Position numbers and translations under genes: made by a program
Notes under the pieces: model-generated
Database searches by the model: none
Told to the model about the DNA's origin: nothing
What the model saw: the letters and a program-made list of their open reading frames with translations, nothing else
NCBI GenBank assembly: GCA_023436825.1
Contig: JAEZHS010000304.1
Span: 1 to 10,724 of the forward strand
Origin: Pseudomonadota bacterium
GTDB lineage: Bacteria; Pseudomonadota; Alphaproteobacteria; Reyranellales; Reyranellaceae
Reading direction: 5' to 3'
Length of the DNA: 10,724 bases
Part shown: piece by piece, positions 6,405-10,724 of the stretch
Numbering within the stretch: the first letter of the stretch is position 1
How the letters are laid out: each line of letters begins with the position of its first letter

Positions 6405-7171
6405 CAGGCGGCCTTACGCTTGTCGGCGAAGGCTGCCATGCCCTCGGCGCGATCCTCGAAGCCGAAGGTCGCATGGAAGGTGCGGCGTTCGAAGCGCACG
6501 CCCTCGGCCAGCGTGGTCTCGAAGGCGCGGTTGACCGCCTCCTTGGCGACCATGGTCGCGGGCAGCGACATGCCGGCGATCTTCTCGGCGGTCGCGACGG
6601 CGTCGTTCATGAGATCGGCGAGCGGGACCACGCGACTCACCAGGCCGCAGCGCTCGGCTTCGGCGGCGTCCATCATGCGGCCGGTGAGCACGAGGTCCAT
6701 GGCCTTCGACTTGCCGACGAAGCGCGGCAGGCGCTGCGTGCCGCCAGCGCCCGGTATCGTACCAAGGGTGATTTCCGGCTGGCCGAACTTCGCGGTGTCT
6801 GCCGCAATGATGAAGTCGCACATCATCGCCATCTCGCATCCACCACCCAGGGCGTAGCCCGCGACCGCGGCGATGATCGGCTTGCGGACCTGGCTCACCT
6901 TCTCCCAGCCGACGGTGATGAAGTCGTTCAGGAAGACGTCCTGGTAGGTCTGGTCCTTCATCTCCTTGATGTCGGCGCCGGCGGCGAAAGCCTTGTCGCT
7001 GCCGGTGAGCACCATGCAACCGATGTTCGGATCGGCCTCGAAGGCGTCGAGCGCGTGGCCCAGCTCGCGCACCAGATCGGCGCACAGCGCATTCAGTGCC
7101 TTCGGTCGATCGAGGCGGATGATGCCGACCCGGCCCTTGGTCTCGGTCTTGATGTTCTGATAGGCGGTCAC
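6392..7171 (-). CDS. Enoyl-CoA hydratase (crotonase family)
   Basis: The predicted product hydrates trans-2-enoyl-CoA to 3-hydroxyacyl-CoA, as in fatty-acid beta-oxidation and related acyl-CoA pathways in the cytoplasm. The 259-residue protein has the crotonase fold markers in order: [10 protein letters not shown] (20-29), the oxyanion-hole segment AGADIKE (64-70), [14 protein letters not shown] (106-119) and [20 protein letters not shown] (129-148). The two catalytic glutamates of true hydratases are present at E113 and E133, which argues for hydratase rather than isomerase activity. I chose the GTG at 7171 because GGGGAGG lies 5 bases upstream and [10 protein letters not shown] fits the family start. 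The ATG at 7189 would have a purine tract directly against it. It follows mutM by 43 bases and is probably in the same transcript. Chain-length preference cannot be read from sequence. Confidence 0.93.
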   Translation of the reverse strand: MTAYQNIKTETKGRVGIIRLDRPKALNALCADLVRELGHALDAFEADPNIGCMVLTGSDKAFAAGADIKEMKDQTYQDVFLNDFITVGWEKVSQVRKPIIAAVAGYALGGGCEMAMMCDFIIAADTAKFGQPEITLGTIPGAGGTQRLPRFVGKSKAMDLVLTGRMMDAAEAERCGLVSRVVPLADLMNDAVATAEKIAGMSLPATMVAKEAVNRAFETTLAEGVRFERRTFHATFGFEDRAEGMAAFADKRKAAWKHR

Positions 7172-7214
7172 GGTGTCCTCCCCAATCATCCCCTGGGCGT
7201 GCCGACTCTGTTAA

Positions 7215-8054
7215 CTACCGCTGGCAACGCGCGCAATAGAAGGTCGAGCGGCCGGATTGCACCAGGCGCTTGACGAGATTGCCGCAGTCGCGCGTCGGAC
7301 AGACGATGCCGGCGCGGTCGTAGACGTTGAACCGGGTCTGAAAATAGCCCAGCTCGCCTCCCGGCTGGACATGGTCTCGCAAGGTCGAGCCACCATCGTC
7401 TATCGAACGCAGCAGCACCTTCTTGATGGCGGCGACCAGGCGCTCGGCGCGATCGCCCTGCACTGTATGCGCCGAGCGTCGCGGCGAGATGCCGGCCAGG
7501 AACAGCGCCTCGCACGCATATATGTTGCCGACCCCGACCAGGGTCTTCTGGTCGAGCAGCGCGGCCTTGATGGGGGTCTTGCGTCCCTTGAGGCGACTGG
7601 CGAGTGCGGTTCCGTCGAACGCCTCGTCGAGCGGTTCGGGGCCCAAGCCCTTGAACAGCTTGTGCCTGGGGACGGCGTCGTCGGCCGCCAGCAGCATCAG
7701 GCCGAAGCGGCGTGCGTCGTTGAAACGGACCTGCCAGCCTTCGTTGGTCTCGAACACGACATGGTCATGGCGCTCGAACGGATGCTCGGCGGCGCTCTCG
7801 GCATCGTGCAGGGTCATGCGACCGGACATGCCGAGATGGGCGATCAGGGTGTTGCCGTCGTCGAGCCGCAGCAGCAGGTATTTGGCGCGCCGGTCGATGG
7901 CCAGGACCGTCCGGCCCTCGACCCGCTGCGCGAACCTGGCCGGCAAAGGCACCCTGAGGTCGTGGCGGCGCTGAACCAGCCGCACGATGCGCCGCCCGAC
8001 GAGTTTCGGAACGAGACCACGCCGGACCGTTTCGACCTCGGGCAGCTCGGGCAT
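7215..8054 (-). CDS. mutM: Formamidopyrimidine-DNA glycosylase (Fpg)
   Basis: This bifunctional DNA repair enzyme removes 8-oxoguanine and formamidopyrimidines and cleaves the abasic site by beta,delta-elimination. The 279-residue product starts MPELPEVETVRRGL. After Met removal, P1 is the Schiff-base nucleophile and E2 the catalytic acid. K58 (K57 of the mature protein) in RRAKYLLL, the helix-two-turn-helix segment VGVGNIYACEALF, and the C-terminal zinc finger C252-x4-C257...C274-x2-C277 are all intact, so it should be active. The start lies 3 bases after the yggS stop. An AGGAGG is present but 13 bases away, so reinitiation after yggS is likely. The order mutM, hydratase, rpsT is common in alphaproteobacteria. 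Confidence 0.97.
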   Translation of the reverse strand: MPELPEVETVRRGLVPKLVGRRIVRLVQRRHDLRVPLPARFAQRVEGRTVLAIDRRAKYLLLRLDDGNTLIAHLGMSGRMTLHDAESAAEHPFERHDHVVFETNEGWQVRFNDARRFGLMLLAADDAVPRHKLFKGLGPEPLDEAFDGTALASRLKGRKTPIKAALLDQKTLVGVGNIYACEALFLAGISPRRSAHTVQGDRAERLVAAIKKVLLRSIDDGGSTLRDHVQPGGELGYFQTRFNVYDRAGIVCPTRDCGNLVKRLVQSGRSTFYCARCQR

Positions 8055-8057
8055 CGT

Positions 8058-8741
8058 CTAGGTGCCGCCTCCTGGGGTTCCGCGACTGCCGAACAGGGCG
8101 GTTCCGACGCGGACATGGGTGGCGCCGAGCCGCACGGCCGTCTCGTAATCGGCGCTCATGCCCATGCTGACCTTGGCCAGCCCGTTGCGCGCCGCCATCT
8201 TGGCGAGCAGCGCGAAGTGCAAGGCCGGCTCCTCGTCGACCGGCGGGATGCACATCAGGCCGACGATGGGCAGCTTGTGGACGTCGCGGCAGGAGGCGAC
8301 GAAGGCATCGACGTCCTTGGGCAGGACACCGGCCTTCTGCGCCTCTTCGCCGGTATTGACCTGGACGTAGCAGTCGGGTCGGCGGCCGGCCCGTTCCATC
8401 TCCTTGGCGAGCGTGCCGGCCAGGCGCTCGCGATCGACCGACTGGATGACGTCGAACAAGGCCACGGCATCGCGCGCCTTGTTGGTCTGCAGCGGACCGA
8501 TGAGATGAAGCTCCAGATCGGCGAACTCGGCCTTCAGCGCCGGGAACTTTCCTTCCGCTTCCTGCACGCGGTTCTCGCCGAACACGCGCTGGCCCGCCGC
8601 CAGCAGCTCGCGCACGCGATCGGCGCCGTGCGTCTTGGAGACGGCGACCAGGGTGACGGATGCCGGGTCGCGCCCTGCCGCCTTCGCTGCCTCGGCAATG
8701 CGGCTCTGCACGTCCGCCAGTCGGTCGGTAGCCTCGCTCAT
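8058..8741 (-). CDS. yggS: YggS-family pyridoxal phosphate homeostasis protein
   Basis: YggS (PLPBP/PROSC family) binds pyridoxal 5'-phosphate and helps balance vitamin B6 and amino-acid pools. No catalytic reaction is firmly established for it. The 227-residue product has the PLP-binding lysine at K36 in LVAVSKTH, the same position as in E. coli, then FGENRVQEA (54-62), LHLIGPLQTNK, and the C-terminal phosphate-binding signature SMGMSADYETAVRLGATHVRVGTALFG. Its ATG overlaps the stop of the upstream TPR gene (ATGA), and mutM follows after 3 bases, so the three are likely one transcript. Confidence 0.95.
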   Translation of the reverse strand: MSEATDRLADVQSRIAEAAKAAGRDPASVTLVAVSKTHGADRVRELLAAGQRVFGENRVQEAEGKFPALKAEFADLELHLIGPLQTNKARDAVALFDVIQSVDRERLAGTLAKEMERAGRRPDCYVQVNTGEEAQKAGVLPKDVDAFVASCRDVHKLPIVGLMCIPPVDEEPALHFALLAKMAARNGLAKVSMGMSADYETAVRLGATHVRVGTALFGSRGTPGGGT

Positions 8742-10099
8742 GCGCCGAGCTTCACCAGGGCGTCGAGGGCTTCGGCGTTGTTGGGATTGGCGGCCAGCGC
8801 CGAATCGAGCGCCTCCCGCGCCTTGTCCATCTCGCCCAGCGCCGCCAGGCAGATGCCGTAGTTCCCGAGCAGGCGCGAGTCGCCCGGCAGGCCGCGCAGC
8901 GCGTGCTCGTGCAACGACCGCGCTTCCGCCGCCCGGTCGAGATCGACCAGAACGCAGCCGAGGTTGGTCAGCACCATGGGATCGTCGGTCGCGAGCCGGG
9001 AGGCGCGCTTGAGCGCGCGCCGCGCCTCCTCGAAGCGTTTCAGGCCGCGCAGCGCCAGGCCCTGATTGTTGAGCGCCCGCACGTCGTCGGGAATTTGCTT
9101 GAGATGCGGCTCCAGCACCTGCAAGGCCTCCTCGAACTGCTTCTGTTCGATGTGCAGCAGGGAGAGCTGCAGGGTGGCGTCGCTGTCGGACGGGCTCTGG
9201 CGTAGGGCGCGCTGCAGCAGCTCAACGGCCTCGTCGTTCCTGCCGACCGCGGCCCGGGCAAGCGCCAGCGTCCGCAGCGCGCCGGTGAAATTGGGGTCTA
9301 TCTCCAGCGCGCGCTGGATGGGGTCGATGGCTTCCTCCGGCCGGCCGGCGAAGTTCAGGACGAAGCCCAGGATGTGCTGCAGCACGGCACTGTCCGGCGC
9401 CAGCTCCAGCGCCTGCCGGGCGCCGGCTATCGCCTCTTCGTGATGGCCGAGGCCGCCCAGCGCCAGCGCGCGGTCGCCCAGGATCTGGCCGCGACGGGCG
9501 GCATCGTCGCCGGCATCGGCCAGGGCCATGTCCAGCACCTCGATCGCGGGCCCGTAGTGGGCCATGCGATAGAGCGCGTGACCCAGCATGTTGCGCGCCC
9601 GCGCCTGCAGGGGCTTCAGGCCCTCGATGCCAGGGCCGCCTTTTTCGATCGCCTGGTCGATGTTGCTCACGAACTCGCCGAGCTCCCGCTCGGCGGCGGC
9701 GAAGCGGCCCTGGTCCAGATGGATGGAGGCGAGCGCCAGCCGCGCCTCGACATGGGCCGGCGCCTTGCGGATGGTGTCGCGGAAACGCCGCGCCGCCTCG
9801 TCGAGGTTGCCCAGCCGTCGCGCCACCAGGCCGAGGTTGTAGGAGAGCATCGGCTCGTTGGGATCCTTGGCGATCGCCTTGCGCCACAGACCTTCGGCAT
9901 CGCTGAGCGCACCGCGCTGCGCCAGGCAGACGGCCAGGAAATGCAGGATGTCCGGCCGGTCGCCGTGGCGCGCCAGAGCCGAGCGGAACAGCGGCTCCGC
10001 GCGGTCGAACCAGCCCGCCTTCAGATACTGAAGGCCGGTCTGCAGATCGGGATCGGGCGGCGGCGGAGTCCGCGAGGGGGGTGGGGTCGCCTGAGCCAT
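8738..10099 (-). CDS. Tetratricopeptide-repeat protein, about 12 TPR units
   Basis: This is a 453-residue protein made almost wholly of TPR units. After a proline-rich start (residues 1-18) I can mark about twelve 34-residue units, beginning near LQTGLQYLKAGWFDRAEPLF and ending in ALAANPNNAEALDAL. The fourth unit carries an insertion containing EKGGPGIEGLKP. Each unit has the expected G-x-x-x-x-A helix pattern and the D/N-P turn. There is no signal peptide or membrane segment, so it is probably a cytoplasmic scaffold; no enzymatic domain is visible. It overlaps yggS by 4 bases, which implies coupling. The start at 10099 has little ribosome binding site, and the gap to the divergent Smr gene is only 47 bases. 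The binding partner is unknown. Confidence 0.9.
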   Translation of the reverse strand: MAQATPPPSRTPPPPDPDLQTGLQYLKAGWFDRAEPLFRSALARHGDRPDILHFLAVCLAQRGALSDAEGLWRKAIAKDPNEPMLSYNLGLVARRLGNLDEAARRFRDTIRKAPAHVEARLALASIHLDQGRFAAAERELGEFVSNIDQAIEKGGPGIEGLKPLQARARNMLGHALYRMAHYGPAIEVLDMALADAGDDAARRGQILGDRALALGGLGHHEEAIAGARQALELAPDSAVLQHILGFVLNFAGRPEEAIDPIQRALEIDPNFTGALRTLALARAAVGRNDEAVELLQRALRQSPSDSDATLQLSLLHIEQKQFEEALQVLEPHLKQIPDDVRALNNQGLALRGLKRFEEARRALKRASRLATDDPMVLTNLGCVLVDLDRAAEARSLHEHALRGLPGDSRLLGNYGICLAALGEMDKAREALDSALAANPNNAEALDALVKLGA

Positions 10100-10107
10100 G
10101 GCGCGCT

Positions 10108-10138
10108 GTGTAGACCCGCCTCGACGCCAAGGCTACAC
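10108..10138. promoter_or_regulatory. Symmetric inverted repeat between the divergent TPR and Smr genes
   Basis: GTGTAG (10108-10113) and CTACAC (10133-10138) form a 6-base inverted repeat with a 19-base spacer. Read in each direction, CTACAC stands exactly 8 bases before the ATG of the TPR gene (minus) and of the Smr gene (plus). It could be a pair of weak -10-like elements for near-leaderless transcripts, or an operator. No good -35 boxes accompany it. Confidence 0.3.
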
Positions 10139-10146
10139 GAAACGGT

Positions 10147-10710
10147 ATGGTCAAGGACGCGCACCTGTTCGCTGCTGCCATGTCTGGGGTGAAGCCGCTG
10201 AAAGGTCGCAAGGCGGCAAGCCGCGCCAAGACTGTCATCCCGAGGGCGAAGTCCGAGGGACCTTCGAGGCCCCAGAAAAGATCCCTCGCTGCGCTCGGGA
10301 TGACAAAAGAGCCTGAACTTTCAGCCGACGATCAGAATTTCGACCGCGACACGTCCCGGGCCCTCGCGCGCGGCAAGCTGGTGCCGCAGGCCTCGCTCGA
10401 CCTGCACGGCATGACGCTGGCGGCCGCCGAGCGCGCCGTTGCGGCTTTCCTCGAGCATGCCACGGCGCGCGATCTGCGCGTCGTGCTGATCGTCACCGGC
10501 AAGGGCCTGCGGCTGGAAGGCGGCCGCATGCTGGGCGGCCGCATCCGCGCCGAGTTCGTGGGCTGGCTCAATCGCGCCGACAATCGCCATCGGGTGCGCG
10601 CCGTGCGGGCGGCGCACCCTCGGCATGGCGGCGGCGGCGCCTTCTACGTGCTGCTGCGCCGCCGCTCGTCCGCCAGCAGCCGCTCCTTGCGCGTCACGCC
10701 CCAGCGATAG
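10147..10710 (+). CDS. Smr-domain protein with a translated palindromic repeat in its linker
   Basis: This is a 187-residue protein of the Smr (MutS2 C-terminal-like) family, small domains associated with nuclease activity or binding of branched nucleic acids. The N-terminal stretch DAHLFAAAMSGVKPLKGRK resembles the usual alphaproteobacterial start. The Smr domain begins near LDLHGMTLAAAERAV (about 84-98), has VLIVTGKGLR (112-121), and ends HPRHGGGGAFYVLLRR. LDLHGMT, TGKG and HGG.GA.YV are the conserved family segments. Residues 29-53 are encoded by the 73-base palindromic element described separately. A further 15 residues after LLRR look non-conserved and overlap a possible convergent gene. 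An in-frame stop at 10111 and the absence of other starts make ATG 10147 the first possible start; its ribosome binding site is weak. The molecular role of stand-alone alphaproteobacterial Smr proteins is not settled. Confidence 0.88.
   Translation: MVKDAHLFAAAMSGVKPLKGRKAASRAKTVIPRAKSEGPSRPQKRSLAALGMTKEPELSADDQNFDRDTSRALARGKLVPQASLDLHGMTLAAAERAVAAFLEHATARDLRVVLIVTGKGLRLEGGRMLGGRIRAEFVGWLNRADNRHRVRAVRAAHPRHGGGGAFYVLLRRRSSASSRSLRVTPQR
10233..10305. repeat. 73-base palindromic repeat element (REP/MITE-like)
   Basis: The perfect 12-base terminal inverted repeats TGTCATCCCGAG (10233-10244) and CTCGGGATGACA (10294-10305) enclose a second inverted pair, CGAGGGA (10254-10260) and TCCCTCG (10282-10288), so the whole can fold into a long stem. 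From memory, repeats with TGTCATCCCGAG ends and a GCAGCGAGGGATC core are dispersed in many copies in various bacterial genomes, and their translations (for example SLAALGMT) recur in predicted proteins. Copy number in this genome cannot be judged from one window. There is no transposase here, so any mobility would need to be supplied in trans. Confidence 0.8.
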
Positions 10711-10724
10711 CCGGTGAGCGAGCC
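10644..10724 (-). CDS. Possible C-terminal end of a convergent gene
   Basis: From the right edge the minus strand stays open for 26 codons to a TAG at 10646-10644, encoding a charged, helix-like tail that contains TGYRWGVTRKERLLADE. Nearly all third codon positions are G or C, as in the real genes here. It would overlap the last 67 bases of the Smr gene, in a region where the Smr protein is already past its conserved domain. The fragment is too short to name, and a chance open frame at high GC is possible. Confidence 0.3.
   Translation of the reverse strand, partial: GSLTGYRWGVTRKERLLADERRRSST

Overview
The window is a GC-rich chromosomal segment from an alphaproteobacterium. Two things suggest this: the protein sequences, and the gene order mutM, enoyl-CoA hydratase, rpsT, then the dnaA region, which I recall as common in that class. 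A Rhodospirillales or Reyranella-like lineage is a guess. Almost everything is on the minus strand, so it reads from right to left. It is mainly a housekeeping replication locus, not a mobile or defence island. I see no transposase, phage gene, CRISPR array, rRNA or tRNA.

Layout in the direction of transcription. A divergent pair sits at the right end: a plus-strand Smr-domain gene (10147-10710) and a minus-strand 12-unit TPR protein (10099-8738). The TPR gene overlaps yggS (PLP homeostasis) by 4 bases. mutM (Fpg glycosylase) follows 3 bases later, and then a crotonase-family enoyl-CoA hydratase. rpsT (ribosomal protein S20) has its own good promoter (6310-6338) and an intrinsic terminator (5962-5995). 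A gap of about 570 bases without a gene follows (5450-6018). Its right part holds eight GANTC sites in 231 bases and an AT-rich tract flanked by a 10-base inverted repeat. Then come a small rhodanese-like gene whose stop overlaps the dnaA start (TAATG), dnaA, a likely terminator, dnaN, recF (ATGA overlap with dnaN) and the 5' part of gyrB, cut by the window edge.

How the genes fit together. DnaA (initiator), DnaN (sliding clamp), RecF (gap repair) and GyrB (supercoiling) form the replication group. MutM repairs oxidised guanine. S20, YggS, the hydratase and the TPR protein are general growth functions.

The most unusual observations are four. A 73-base palindromic repeat is translated in frame inside the linker of the Smr protein. 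GANTC sites, the CcrM methylation target in alphaproteobacteria, are strongly clustered in the gap upstream of the rhodanese-dnaA unit. A rhodanese gene is translationally coupled to dnaA. A symmetric inverted repeat lies between the TPR and Smr genes, exactly 8 bases from each start codon. I saw no convincing undescribed multi-gene system.
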